DNA from: Borrelia coriaceae
GTDB taxonomy: Bacteria; Spirochaetota; Spirochaetia; Borreliales; Borreliaceae
Direction: 5' to 3'
Length of the DNA: 28,973 bases
Assembly (NCBI RefSeq): GCF_023035295.1
Contig: NZ_CP075090.1
Span: 1-28,973 of the forward strand
Positions within the stretch are counted from its first letter, which is position 1; every line of letters starts with the position of its first letter. Made by a program: the position numbers and the translations under genes. Below are positions 1 to 8,383 of this stretch, piece by piece. Under the pieces are notes generated by a model. It was not told where the DNA came from. It ran no database searches and saw only the letters and a list, made by a program, of their open reading frames with translations.

Positions 1-22
1 TAGTTTAGTTGTTATTAGTACA
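1..22. repeat. Left telomere-like terminal inverted repeat
   Basis: Bases 9-22 read TTGTTATTAGTACA, and the same 14 bases occur inverted at 28952-28965, each exactly 8 bases from its window end. The TTATTAGTA core resembles the box-3 region of Borrelia hairpin telomeres, which the telomere resolvase ResT recognises. The outermost 8 bases differ between the two ends. The symmetry shows an end of a linear replicon; the hairpin itself cannot be seen in linear sequence. Confidence 0.82.
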
Positions 23-71
23 ATATATACTGAATGATCATTGATAGTTGCTAAAGATCTTATTCTAAAAA

Positions 72-217
72 CTAAAAAATATTGATCTCTATTCCATATC
101 TTCCTTCTTTTTCTCTAATCCTTGCTTCTTTCTTTGCTCTTGCAAGTCTAACAACATCATTAATACTCTTAGAAAATCCAATACCTGAACCCCAATCCAA
201 GACATAAAACTGGTTTG
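72..217 (-). pseudogene. Subtelomeric gene remnant, C-terminal fragment
   Basis: An open minus-strand frame of about 47 codons ends at a TAG at 72-74 and is closed upstream by TGA at 218-220. Its product ends with a basic/acidic helix (RLARAKKEARIREKEGRYG). There is no ATG or ribosome binding site at its upstream end, so it looks like the 3' end of a decayed gene lying just inside the telomere. The family is not recognised. Confidence 0.35.
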
Positions 218-233
218 TTCATTATTAATGACC

Positions 234-785
234 CTACTTGAATATCAATGCCATCAATGTTAAAAATATCCCTATAGAAATAGTAATAATAGTTCCAAAC
301 ATCCAATTGTGTAACCTCAATGTACTCTTAATCTCCATATTATTGATTTCCATATCCTTCCTTACAAGTGAAATCTCATTGCTTACAGAAGCAATATCTG
401 ATTTTAATTCACTTCTTACGTTATCTATCTTATTATCTAGATCTTTAATATCTGATTTTAATTCATTCCTTACATTCTCTATCCTTACATTTAGATTATT
501 CTCTACACTATCTATCTTATTATCTAGGTCTTTAATATCTGATTTTAAGTTAACCTCTACATTGTCTATCTTATTATCTAGGTCCTTAATATCTGATTTT
601 AAGTTAGACTCTACTTTTTCTAACTTAAGATTAAATGTATTTTCTAAATACTCAATATCCTTATACGTTAACTCATTCCTATAGTACCTATAAGATAAAT
701 CAATAGCAATATCCCTATCAATTCCTGCTTTAGTAAGCTCGGCTACTACCATTTGTTGCGTAACTATTGGCTGGGCTAGTCCCAT
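234..785 (-). CDS. bdr: Bdr-family repeat protein
   Basis: A Bdr protein of 183 residues. Bdr proteins are a polymorphic Borrelia family, thought to sit in the inner membrane by a C-terminal helix and to vary in their central repeat number. The conserved N-terminal domain (VVAELTKAGIDRDIAIDLSY, then RYYRNELTYKDIEYL) covers about residues 13-50. A coiled-coil region follows, with four copies of a KSDIKDLDNKID-type unit bearing the family's KID motifs (about residues 62-140). One hydrophobic helix ends the protein (about 158-182). The ATG at 785 follows a strong AGGAGAAGGAG ribosome binding site. A second Bdr gene lies at 19295-19795, and the tail of a third is fused to another gene at 1013-1330. 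The precise function of Bdr proteins is not established. Confidence 0.93.
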   Translation of the reverse strand: MGLAQPIVTQQMVVAELTKAGIDRDIAIDLSYRYYRNELTYKDIEYLENTFNLKLEKVESNLKSDIKDLDNKIDNVEVNLKSDIKDLDNKIDSVENNLNVRIENVRNELKSDIKDLDNKIDNVRSELKSDIASVSNEISLVRKDMEINNMEIKSTLRLHNWMFGTIITISIGIFLTLMALIFK

Positions 786-805
786 AAATTTCTCCTTCTC
801 CTTAC

Positions 806-820
806 TATACTATTAGTATA
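806..820. promoter_or_regulatory. Palindrome upstream of bdr
   Basis: TATACTATTAGTATA is a near-perfect palindrome with 7-base arms around one base, just upstream of the bdr ribosome binding site. It could be an operator overlapping the promoter's -10 region. TAGTATA also resembles the telomere box-3 motif. Both readings are inference. Confidence 0.35.
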
Positions 821-902
821 CTTTATTTAAAAAATAAGTGAAACAAAAAATAAGGAGAATATAACAAAACCATATATTATAAAATCCATTATCTTTAAAT
901 AC

Positions 903-1007
903 CTAACTTACCAATAACAAACTTGATAAGTCATCATTACTACCAAATTCTTGTAAATTACAAATTATCAAGTCAATCTGTTCTTGAATATCAAGCGTAT
1001 AAAGGTC
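903..1007 (-). pseudogene. Short remnant of an unrecognised gene (C-terminal 34 codons)
   Basis: The minus-strand frame, bounded upstream by TGA at 1008-1010 and ending in TAG at 903-905, encodes a plausible helical tail containing LDIQEQIDLIICNLQEFGSN. A more decayed relative is visible at about 10438-10530 (FDIQEQIE followed by stops). Two related copies in different states of decay support a former gene. There is no start codon, and the family is not recognised. Confidence 0.4.
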
Positions 1008-1012
1008 TCATT

Positions 1013-1330
1013 CTATTTAGTTAACCACGTATACGCTACTGATAGTAATGTTAATAATATTCCTAAACACAGAGCAATCATTATTCCAATAGCAATATAT
1101 GCTTTTAATCCATTCCTTAAATTGTTTATCCTTACATCAAGATTATTTTCTGCTACAACTACGCATTGACCTCTTTTTTCCTCAGTCAATTCACCATACA
1201 ATGTCAATACCAAAGCGGACTTACCATCAGCTAGTCTATGATAATAAGTAGGATAATAAGTAGCAAAAACTTTAGTATTAATTCCCAACAAAATAATAAA
1301 CATACTAATATTGGAAATTCTTTTAATCAT
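1013..1330 (-). CDS. Chimeric small protein: secreted-protein N-terminus joined to a Bdr-like tail
   Basis: This 105-residue frame appears to be a fusion. Residues 1-27 (MIKRISNISMFIILLGIN, then KVFA) match the signal peptide of the secreted protein at 7661-8383. The C-terminal half (NNLDVRINNLRNGLK, then a hydrophobic helix, about residues 60-103) resembles the end of the Bdr protein at 234-785. The middle (GKSALVLTLYGELTEEKRGQ) matches nothing else here. I prefer the ATG at 1330 because it aligns with the start of the intact relative; the frame stays open 12 codons further upstream. No clear ribosome binding site is visible. It may be a recombination product and not a functional gene. Confidence 0.5.
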   Translation of the reverse strand: MIKRISNISMFIILLGINTKVFATYYPTYYHRLADGKSALVLTLYGELTEEKRGQCVVVAENNLDVRINNLRNGLKAYIAIGIMIALCLGILLTLLSVAYTWLTK

Positions 1331-1423
1331 TATGTTACATAACACTGAAAAAACGCTAGCAATCATATTATTAAAACTAATAAAAATCTTTCTAAATCAT
1401 TACGTACCAAAGTTTTATAACTA

Positions 1424-1542
1424 ATATTTCTTAGTAAAAGCAAGTTCAAATGAAAAACCAGCATTCTCGTTCAAATTTATATCAAATTGAGGCTTAAATC
1501 CTCCCAAAGACATACCCAATTTTTCTCGAAGTTTCCTATTAT
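1424..1542 (-). pseudogene. P13-family C-terminal fragment
   Basis: The stretch aligns base by base with the 3' end of the intact P13-family gene (3954-4075), encoding the tail from the YNQKLKEKLAISLGGLKPQF region through FNENDALSFELALTKKY, with several changes. The upstream two thirds of the gene are missing. It sits between the chimeric gene and the first BMP gene, the same relative place as the intact P13 gene beside the second BMP gene. This indicates a decayed cassette duplicate. Confidence 0.75.
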
Positions 1543-1617
1543 AATTAGATACTTAAGTTCACATCTTTTTCAAAACCCCACAAAATTGTTACAACACAAT
1601 ATCCTTTAATCAAACTA

Positions 1618-2691
1618 TTATCTCTTTAATTTTTCTTTAAATAAATCTAATTCATAATCAGTAGATGGTATCACTAATTCCCCACTCACTATATCTTCCT
1701 TAAGCTTTGTAAGCTTATCAACTAAATCTTTGCCAATAATACTAGAATCTTTAATAACATCTATAATGCCTTCCTTAATTCCTTTTTCAACAACACCACC
1801 AAAATTAAAATTATGACTTTTTATAATATCTGAAGAACAATCAGATATTGCCTTACCAAGATTCCTAATAACAGAAGTAATAACATGCCCATGTGCAAGA
1901 TGTGATTGATCTTTATTTACTCCAATGACATAATGTCCGGGTCCAAGCTCCTTTGCAATACGAAATATACCAAATACAGCAGGACCCATTACGGGAAAAA
2001 TAACATCAATTCCATCTTCAATATACATATACTTGGCAATATCCTCACCAACTGCTTCATCACGATCTTTTAAAACTCTTTTTAAGATTACTCTTGTCTT
2101 AGAATTTTCATAAAAAGCTCCAGCTCTAAACCCAACCAAAAATCTCTTAACATTCCTCATAATACTAGCACCCGTCACAAATCCAAGCTTATTACTTTTA
2201 CTCATCTTAGAAGCAATATATCCAGCTAAAAATGCTCCCTCTTCTAGCCTAAAAATAATAGATAGCAAATTTTTAGGCAATTTATCCATATCATTATGAC
2301 CCAAATCATCCACAATTGCATAAAAAATATGTGGATTCTCGTAAGCAAATCTTACAGAAGATTCGGAAAAATAAGAACTAACAAACCAAATAAAATTGGC
2401 ACCTTCTTTTTGTAAAGCCAAAATATCTTCTGTTAATACTTCATCAAATGTCATCAATCTGTTACTTTCAATAGGATAAGGGGTTACAACTTTAGGAATA
2501 AATTTAATTCCAAACACGTTACTTACACTAGATGCCCCCTCAAAAGAATTTTGTAAATAACCATTATCATTATAATTAGCTGGGAAAAGCATTCCCATAA
2601 CAAATTTCTTATCAACATCATCTGACGATTCTTTTGTAGCAAAGCAAGATATAAAAAAGAAAAGAATCAAACAGATACTTTTTGACATCAT
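1618..2691 (-). CDS. BMP-family basic membrane lipoprotein (copy 1)
   Basis: A 357-residue lipoprotein of the BMP/PnrA substrate-binding family. Known relatives bind purine nucleosides for ABC importers in spirochaetes; Borrelia BmpA-D are also surface antigens. The signal peptide ends in FFIS-C, with Cys at about residue 16. Family hallmarks are the NDNGYLQNSFEGA motif near residue 40, IWFVSSYFSE, EEGAFLAGYIASKMSK, GFVTGASI, GFRAGAF, DVIFPVMGPAVFGI and GVNKDQSHLA. The Asp usual in the last motif (GVDxDQ) is Asn here. An AAGAAGG ribosome binding site precedes ATGATG. The chromosomal bmp cluster is normal for Borrelia, but plasmid copies are less usual. No permease or ATPase genes are nearby, so it would have to work with chromosomal partners, if it transports at all. 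Confidence 0.93.
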   Translation of the reverse strand: MMSKSICLILFFFISCFATKESSDDVDKKFVMGMLFPANYNDNGYLQNSFEGASSVSNVFGIKFIPKVVTPYPIESNRLMTFDEVLTEDILALQKEGANFIWFVSSYFSESSVRFAYENPHIFYAIVDDLGHNDMDKLPKNLLSIIFRLEEGAFLAGYIASKMSKSNKLGFVTGASIMRNVKRFLVGFRAGAFYENSKTRVILKRVLKDRDEAVGEDIAKYMYIEDGIDVIFPVMGPAVFGIFRIAKELGPGHYVIGVNKDQSHLAHGHVITSVIRNLGKAISDCSSDIIKSHNFNFGGVVEKGIKEGIIDVIKDSSIIGKDLVDKLTKLKEDIVSGELVIPSTDYELDLFKEKLKR

Positions 2692-3574
2692 AAGTAAACC
2701 TTCTTATAATCAATTCTTTTAACAAAAAATTAAAAGAAATTAAAAAGCATAAATTATATTATAAATATTAGAATTATATATCAAATTATAAACATTTGAA
2801 ATTTACTTATAGTAAAGGTAAAATAAAAAAATCAATAAAATTATCTATTCATAAATAGAGTATCAATCCAATAAATTATTGATATCCTATATTTTAATAA
2901 ACCATTTGGTACATAATAATTTCATTCAAATGAATACTACAAGGCATTTTTTCCTTATAGTAAAGGTATTAATGATAATTAATATTACAAGAAATTATAA
3001 ATTTAAAACAAATCAAATACGCCTAACATTTATATTATATTAAATATAATAAATTAAAGAAATCAACAAAAATAATAACAAAATATGTTTTAATATTATA
3101 AAAATCGAGTTTACTAATATTTTTAATAAAATCTATATAATAAATATTATTAAAGAAATTAGTAATAGGTTAGAGACACCATTAATATTGACACCAAGAA
3201 AAGGCAACTAAGCCAGTAAATAATTAAATTAAGAATCAATTTTAAGTTCATGTCTCTAACCACACGAGATTATAATGAAAATTCTAAAAGCCTCTATATA
3301 CAAGAGAGCTTCTAAATAAAAAAACCCTAATTTTCTGACCTAAATCACATCTAAATTCCTTGATCCTAATATTTAATGGTTTAATATTTATTCCCCTCCC
3401 TTCTTATACACAGATCATAAATATTTTGTAATATATAGAAAATATATTTATAATATTAGATGTTTGTATTATTGTTTTAATTTTTCATCTTGTTCGTTAC
3501 GGTAGTCGGTGCTTGAATTCTGTTATTGAAGTAGTTAATTTAGTAATAATTACATAATTAACGCATTAAATTCT
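2692..3574. other. Long AT-rich intergenic region upstream of bmp copy 1
   Basis: No convincing gene is present. Upstream of bmp there are two copies of TTATAGTAAAGGTA (near 2812 and 2955). Near 3289-3313 an imperfect hairpin is visible (AAGCCTCT ... AGAGAGCTT). The stretch at 3480-3545 is less AT-rich than its surroundings and may be a gene remnant, but I could not assign it. Confidence 0.5.
3168..3261. repeat. Spaced 11-bp inverted repeat
   Basis: GGTTAGAGACA at 3168-3178 and its exact complement TGTCTCTAACC at 3251-3261 are separated by 72 bases in otherwise featureless AT-rich DNA. No function can be assigned. Confidence 0.5.
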
Positions 3575-3856
3575 TTATTTTTTTATAACAGCATCATAAA
3601 GATTCTGAAAATCTCCTAAATTAAACATAGCAACAACAGAATTTAAATGTCCATAATCAAGTTTGATTTTAAATATTTTACATGATAACAATTTTTTCTT
3701 AAAAGAAAATATTAAAGAAATTTTTAAAAACATAGCAACCAAGCAATACAATCTTGTCATAATTAACATAATCAGCAAAAACTTGACTATTAAATCCCAA
3801 TATTAAAAAAATAACAAAACAATAAATATATTAATATTCAGAACAGTTTTAATCAT
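3575..3856 (-). pseudogene. Broken copy of the small secreted protein
   Basis: A degraded paralogue of the gene at 7661-8383. The start (ATG at 3856) encodes a signal peptide (MIKTVLNINIFIVLLFF) interrupted by a stop in a run of T; one extra base would restore the signal peptide and the motif GFNSQVFA. The central two thirds are deleted. The remaining 3' part (CKIFKIKLDYGHLNSVVAMF, then NLGDFQNLYDAVIK) is nearly identical to the intact copy and then ends early. It occupies the position downstream of the P13-family gene, in the same cassette order as at 1013-2691. Confidence 0.8.
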
Positions 3857-3953
3857 AAAAAAATACCTATACTGTTTAAAACATAACCATTCATATAAAT
3901 AGAGACTGATTTTATATTACTCCATTTTTGAATGGTTATAAAAAATATACGTA

Positions 3954-4475
3954 TCAATACTTCTTAGTCAAAGCAAGTTCAAACGATAAAGCATCATTTT
4001 CGTTAAAATTTATATCAAATTGAGGTTTAAGACCTCCTAAAGATATAGCCAATTTTTCTTTAAGTTTTTGATTATAATTCAATGCATATGTAAATGGCAT
4101 TATAAGTTCAGCAATTCGTGTAGCAAATAAAGTAATTACTCCTAAAGACACTAAAGATATTCCTAAATATGATGTATAAGAACTATGAGAAGAATAAAAC
4201 CCACTACTAATTAAACCCACACCTAAAAGCTCAGATCCTAAAACCAGTAATCCACCAGTAACATCACCTTGAACGAATGAACCTATACCAAAACCAATAA
4301 ATAAATTCAATAAAAAAGGCGCTAAAACAGGTTTTTCATTAACCTTATAAAGCAACATGTTCCTATCAAGACCGACTCCAGTAATTACAACATCAGAAGA
4401 CATCTGATCATAACTTTTAGCAAAACTAACAACAATACCAAATAAAAATAACATCAAAATTAATACTTGTTTCAT
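3954..4475 (-). CDS. P13-family membrane protein
   Basis: A 173-residue protein of the Borrelia P13 family. P13 is an integral outer-membrane protein with channel activity in B. burgdorferi; plasmid paralogues are known. Residues 1-20 form a signal peptide (MKQVLILMLFLFGIVVSFAK). The hallmark segment APFLLNLFIGFGIGSFVQGD (about 52-71) is followed by two further hydrophobic stretches (GGLLVLGSELLGVGLIS, and LGISLVSLGVITLFA) and a polar tail. In this family the hydrophobic regions are alpha-helical and not a beta-barrel. A GAGGT ribosome binding site lies about 11 bases before the ATG. It stands between bmp copy 2 upstream and a broken secreted-protein gene downstream, all on one strand. Decayed copies occur at 1424-1542 and 20517-20880. 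Confidence 0.88.
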   Translation of the reverse strand: MKQVLILMLFLFGIVVSFAKSYDQMSSDVVITGVGLDRNMLLYKVNEKPVLAPFLLNLFIGFGIGSFVQGDVTGGLLVLGSELLGVGLISSGFYSSHSSYTSYLGISLVSLGVITLFATRIAELIMPFTYALNYNQKLKEKLAISLGGLKPQFDINFNENDALSFELALTKKY

Positions 4476-4877
4476 AAAAAAATTTACCTCAAAAAAATGT
4501 TAAATATTTGCAAATATATATATATGTATTAAAAGCTGCATTTAATTAAGCAATTCTAAATTTATTTAGAAAACTACTAAGATTAATATACCAAGCTGAT
4601 ACCCATATAAGGTCTCTACAATAGAATGTTGTAAACATTTAACACTCTAAAAAAAACTTACTTTGCTTAAAAATTCAATAAGGGTATTTATATAAAATAA
4701 AATTTTTATTCATGTATTTTTTCATGAAAAAATACACTTGATTATTAAATATGTACATAAAAGTATAATATTTAATGAATTTACACATAAATATATGTCC
4801 TTTATTTTAAATTTCAAATCTTTTATTTAAAGAAACCTAATTTACCCTAAATATAAATGAGTTGCTTTTAATTAAAA
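4476..4877. other. Intergenic region between P13 gene and bmp copy 2
   Basis: AT-rich sequence with no gene visible. It would hold the promoter for the P13-family gene and the terminator of bmp copy 2. Short near-palindromic AT tracts occur (for example at about 4710-4732) but none is distinctive. Confidence 0.4.
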
Positions 4878-5972
4878 TTATCTCCTCAAAGTTCTTATCT
4901 TGTCTTTAAATACATCTAATTCATAATCAGTAGATGGTATCACTAATTCCCCTTTAACTATCTGTTCTTGAAGCATTTTAATCTCATTAACTAAATCATC
5001 ACCAATAACATTAGGATCTTTAATAACATCTATAATACCCTCTTTAATCCCTTCTTTAATAACACCACCCGAATCTAAATAATGATTTTGAATAGCCGAT
5101 GATGAACAATCATATATTGCTTTACCAAGATTCCTAATCACAGAAGTAATAAAATGACCGGGAGCTAGATGTGATTGATCTTTATTTACTCCAATGACAT
5201 AATGTCCAGTACCAAGCTCTTTTGCAATACGAAATATACCAAATACAGCAGGACCCATTACGGGAAAAATAACATCAACACCATCTTCAATATACATATA
5301 CTTGGCAATATCTTCACCAACTGACTCATCAGTATGCTCTAAAACTCTTCTTAAGATTACTCTTGTTTTAGGATTTTCATAGAAAGCACCAGCTCTAAAT
5401 CCAACTAAAAACCTCTCAACATTTCTCATAATACTAGCTCCAGTCACAAACCCAAGTTTTTTCTTTTTACTCATCTTAGAAGCAATATATCCGGCCAAAA
5501 ACGCACCCTCTTCTACTCTAAAAGAAAAAGCTACCAAATTTTTAGGCAATTTATCCATATCATTATGACCCATATCATCCACAATTGCATAAAAAACATG
5601 TGGATTCTCGTAAGCAAATCTTATGGCCATATCTGAAAAATAAGAACTAATAAACCAAATAAAATTCACTCCTTCATTTTGCAAGGCTAAAACATCTTCT
5701 GTTAATAATTCATCAGATGTAATTAACTTTCTATCTTCAATAGGATAAGGGGTTAAAACTTTTGGAATGAGTTTAATTCCAAACACGTTACTTAACTCCA
5801 AGGCACCTTCAAAAGCATTTTGAAAATAACCATTATCATCAAAACGACCCGGGGCGATAATTCCCATAATAATTTTATGCTCAAAAACATCTCCGGCTAA
5901 CTCTTCTTTAACTTGTGTGAAAAAACAAGACATAAAAAACAAAAAAAATAAAAAAAACAAATTTCTTGACAA
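4878..5972 (-). CDS. BMP-family basic membrane lipoprotein (copy 2)
   Basis: A 364-residue BMP/PnrA-type substrate-binding lipoprotein, closely related to copies 1 and 3. The start is TTG at 5972, chosen because AGGAG lies six bases upstream and the frame begins directly with the signal peptide (MSRNLFFLFFLFFMSC; lipidated Cys at about residue 16). Hallmarks are FDDNGYFQNAFEGALELSNV, IWFISSYFSD, EEGAFLAGYIASKMSKKKK, GASIMRNVERFLVGFRAGAF, DVIFPVMGPAVFGIF and GVNKDQSHLAPG. As in the other copies, the last motif has Asn where the family usually has Asp. Bases 5599-5847 are almost identical to 6995-7243 in copy 3, far more alike than the rest of the genes, which suggests gene conversion. It is probably anchored by lipid in the periplasm or at the surface. 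Confidence 0.93.
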   Translation of the reverse strand: MSRNLFFLFFLFFMSCFFTQVKEELAGDVFEHKIIMGIIAPGRFDDNGYFQNAFEGALELSNVFGIKLIPKVLTPYPIEDRKLITSDELLTEDVLALQNEGVNFIWFISSYFSDMAIRFAYENPHVFYAIVDDMGHNDMDKLPKNLVAFSFRVEEGAFLAGYIASKMSKKKKLGFVTGASIMRNVERFLVGFRAGAFYENPKTRVILRRVLEHTDESVGEDIAKYMYIEDGVDVIFPVMGPAVFGIFRIAKELGTGHYVIGVNKDQSHLAPGHFITSVIRNLGKAIYDCSSSAIQNHYLDSGGVIKEGIKEGIIDVIKDPNVIGDDLVNEIKMLQEQIVKGELVIPSTDYELDVFKDKIRTLRR

Positions 5973-6276
5973 AAGCTTCTCCTAAAAATAAACTTATAAA
6001 TTTTTTGGTTTAAATAAAAAATTTATAAACAAACTATAAATAAAAATATAGCTAAATTACAAATATTAAATTTTTATTTTCATAAAAATAGTACTAAATT
6101 ATAAATATTAAAATAAAATTTAATATTTATATATCAAAAAAAAATAGCTAAATTAAACTATAAAAAGAAAATCAAAAATTGATATGCAAACGATGAAAAT
6201 TTAATATAACAAATAAATTTGTAAAATCTAATAAAAATAAAATTATTAATTATATTCAATAAACTTTAATTAAAAG
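5973..6276. other. Spacer between bmp copies 2 and 3
   Basis: AT-rich with no gene. It contains repeated variants of TAAATAAAAATAG followed by CTAAATTA or TACTAAATTA and AAATATTAAA. The same string occurs upstream of bmp copy 3 (about 7415-7450). The shared upstream elements suggest the gene was duplicated together with its control region. Confidence 0.45.
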
Positions 6277-7356
6277 TTATCGCCTCAAACCTCTCATCTT
6301 ATTTTTAAATAAATCTAATTCATAATTACGGAAAGGTATAACTAGTTCCCTATTCACTATCTGTTCTTGAAGCCTAACAAGCTTATCAAATAAATCCTTG
6401 CCAATAATATTAGGATCTTTAACAAGATCAACAATGCCTTCCTTAATTCCTTTTTCAATAATTTCACCAGCATTAAAATCTTGCCTTCCTATCAACTTTG
6501 ATGAAACCTCGTATATAGCTTTTCCAACATCTTTAATCACAGAAGCAATCACATGACCGGGGGCTAAATGTGATTGATCTTTATTTATTCCAATGACATA
6601 ATATCCAGTACCAAGCTCCTTTGCAGCATGAAATATGCCAATTGCAGCTGGACCCATTACGGGGAAAATAACATCAACACCATCTTCAATATACATATGC
6701 TTAGCAACAGATTTACCTAACAATTCATCCCTATCGTCTGAAAGTCTCCTTAAAATCACTCTTGTTTTAGGATTTGCATAGAAAGCACCAGCTCTAAATC
6801 CAACTAAAAACCTTTCAACAGAACAAACATCAACACTAGTAACAAATCCAAGCTTATTACTTTTACTCATCTTAGAAGCAAGATATCCAGCTAAAAAAGA
6901 TCCTTCTTCGGATCTAAAAACCATAGATACCAAATTTTTAGGCAATTTATCCTTATCTTCATGACCCAAATTATCTACCATTCCATAAAAAATATGTGGA
7001 TTCTCGTAAGCAAATCTTATGGCCATATCTGAAAAATAAGAACTAATAAACCAAATAAAATTCGCTCCTTCATTTTGCAAGGCTAAAACATCTTCTGTTA
7101 ATAATTCATCAGATGTAATTAACTTTCTATCTTCAATAGGATAAGGGGTTAAAACTTTTGGAATGAGTTTAATTCCAAACACGTTACTTAACTCCAAGGC
7201 ACCTTCAAAAGCATTTTGAAAATAACCATTATCATCAAAACGATCTGGAAAAACAATCCCAAAAATAAATTTCTCTTCAATATCGGCTTCTGACTCTTCT
7301 GGCAAAACACATGACATAAAAAATAAAGAAAATAAAAAAAACAAATTTTTTGACAA
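6277..7356 (-). CDS. BMP-family basic membrane lipoprotein (copy 3)
   Basis: A third BMP/PnrA-type lipoprotein. The frame is open back to 7494, but I place the start at the TTG at 7356. GGAGAGGG lies about seven bases upstream, and the protein then opens with the same signal peptide as copy 2 (SKNLFFLFSLFFMSC), giving 359 residues like its relatives; the longer version would bury the signal peptide. It shares FDDNGYFQNAFEGALELSNV, IWFISSYFSD, EEGSFLAGYLASKMSK, GFRAGAF, DVIFPVMGPAAIGIF and GINKDQSHLAPG. The segment after GFVTS (VDVCSVERF) differs from GASIMRNVERF in copies 1 and 2, near the predicted ligand cleft. Ligand specificity may therefore differ between copies, which is inference. Confidence 0.92.
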   Translation of the reverse strand: MSKNLFFLFSLFFMSCVLPEESEADIEEKFIFGIVFPDRFDDNGYFQNAFEGALELSNVFGIKLIPKVLTPYPIEDRKLITSDELLTEDVLALQNEGANFIWFISSYFSDMAIRFAYENPHIFYGMVDNLGHEDKDKLPKNLVSMVFRSEEGSFLAGYLASKMSKSNKLGFVTSVDVCSVERFLVGFRAGAFYANPKTRVILRRLSDDRDELLGKSVAKHMYIEDGVDVIFPVMGPAAIGIFHAAKELGTGYYVIGINKDQSHLAPGHVIASVIKDVGKAIYEVSSKLIGRQDFNAGEIIEKGIKEGIVDLVKDPNIIGKDLFDKLVRLQEQIVNRELVIPFRNYELDLFKNKMRGLRR

Positions 7357-7660
7357 AATCAACCCTCTCCATAAAATAAATTTTTTTATTTTAAATAAAA
7401 AAAATAAGAGACAAACTATAAATAAAAATAGTACTAAATTATAAATATTACCTTGTAGAACAAAACAATGCATAAATGATCTAGCTATAAACAATAATCA
7501 AATTATTAAAAGTATTATTAATATTTCTATTAATGATACTTTCCATATAAAGATTATAATTATTATTGTTAAAACTTAAGTAAAGTTAATATCAAATCGC
7601 TTGATAACAAAATTTAAAAATTTTGATCATAAATCACAAATAAACAACTAACTATTTACT

Positions 7661-8383
7661 TCACTTGGATTTTGGTGTACTAGTATTAAAACCTTCTGAT
7701 AATAACTGTTCTAATGACAATCTTAAGGCCTCTCTTTTTATTGTTAATATTGGTCTTTCTTCTTCTATCTTTGAGTTTACAAATTCTTCCAATGTCTTAC
7801 ATTTACTTTTTATAACAGCATCATAAAGATTCTGAAAATCTCCTAAATTAAATATAGCAACAACAGAATTTAAATGTCCATAATCAAGTTTTATTTTAAA
7901 AGTTTTACATGACAACAATTTGTTCTTAAAAGAAGATATTAAAGAAGTCTTTAAAAACATAGATTTTGCATCATTGGATAAACCCCATTCTCTACTAAAA
8001 GGCTTAGTAGTAACAAATGATCCCTTATCAAAAAATAAACTAACATTAACTAAATCCATACTAATTGGTACAGAAATAATCATAGGATATCCCAAACCAC
8101 GCCCGAACTCACTAGGAAATTCTATGTAAATATAATCACTACCAATATGTAAAAGACCCGAATTGTCTTTCCCTATAACTACGTATTCAGATATTTTTTT
8201 CTCAAAAGATTCATTATAAAATCCTCTTATAAAAGAAGAAGTAATATTATAACCCAAAAAATATTCATAACTATTGCCATTAATTTCATTATAATAGAGC
8301 GCAAAAACTTGACTACAAAATCCTAAGATGCAAACAAAAAAACAAACAATCAATATATTAAAATTAGTAATTCTTTTAATCAT
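7661..8383 (-). CDS. Small secreted protein, intact member of a decayed family
   Basis: A 240-residue protein of unknown function. Residues 1-28 form a signal peptide (MIKRITNFNILIVCFFVCIL, then cleavage near VFA). There is no lipobox, so it is probably periplasmic or exported. The mature part has an aromatic-rich N-terminal section, a beta-like middle (YIYIEFPSEFGRGLG) and the conserved motif KIKLDYGHLNSVVAIFNLGD near residue 165, ending in a charged helix. No strong ribosome binding site is visible before ATG 8383. Related fragments occur at 1013-1330, 3575-3856, 9060-9110 and 22400-22655, making this the only intact member in the window. It lies next to bmp copy 3 on the same strand, and broken relatives lie beside the P13 and bmp genes elsewhere. 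Confidence 0.75.
   Translation of the reverse strand: MIKRITNFNILIVCFFVCILGFCSQVFALYYNEINGNSYEYFLGYNITSSFIRGFYNESFEKKISEYVVIGKDNSGLLHIGSDYIYIEFPSEFGRGLGYPMIISVPISMDLVNVSLFFDKGSFVTTKPFSREWGLSNDAKSMFLKTSLISSFKNKLLSCKTFKIKLDYGHLNSVVAIFNLGDFQNLYDAVIKSKCKTLEEFVNSKIEEERPILTIKREALRLSLEQLLSEGFNTSTPKSK

Noticed and set aside
238..684. Plus-strand frame of 148 codons opposite bdr
   Set aside because: It is the antisense of the Bdr repeats; the minus frame has clear family motifs and a strong ribosome binding site.
7357..7494. N-terminal extension of bmp copy 3 from 7494
   Set aside because: It would place 46 extra residues before a normal lipoprotein signal peptide; the TTG at 7356 has a good ribosome binding site and matches the start of copy 2.
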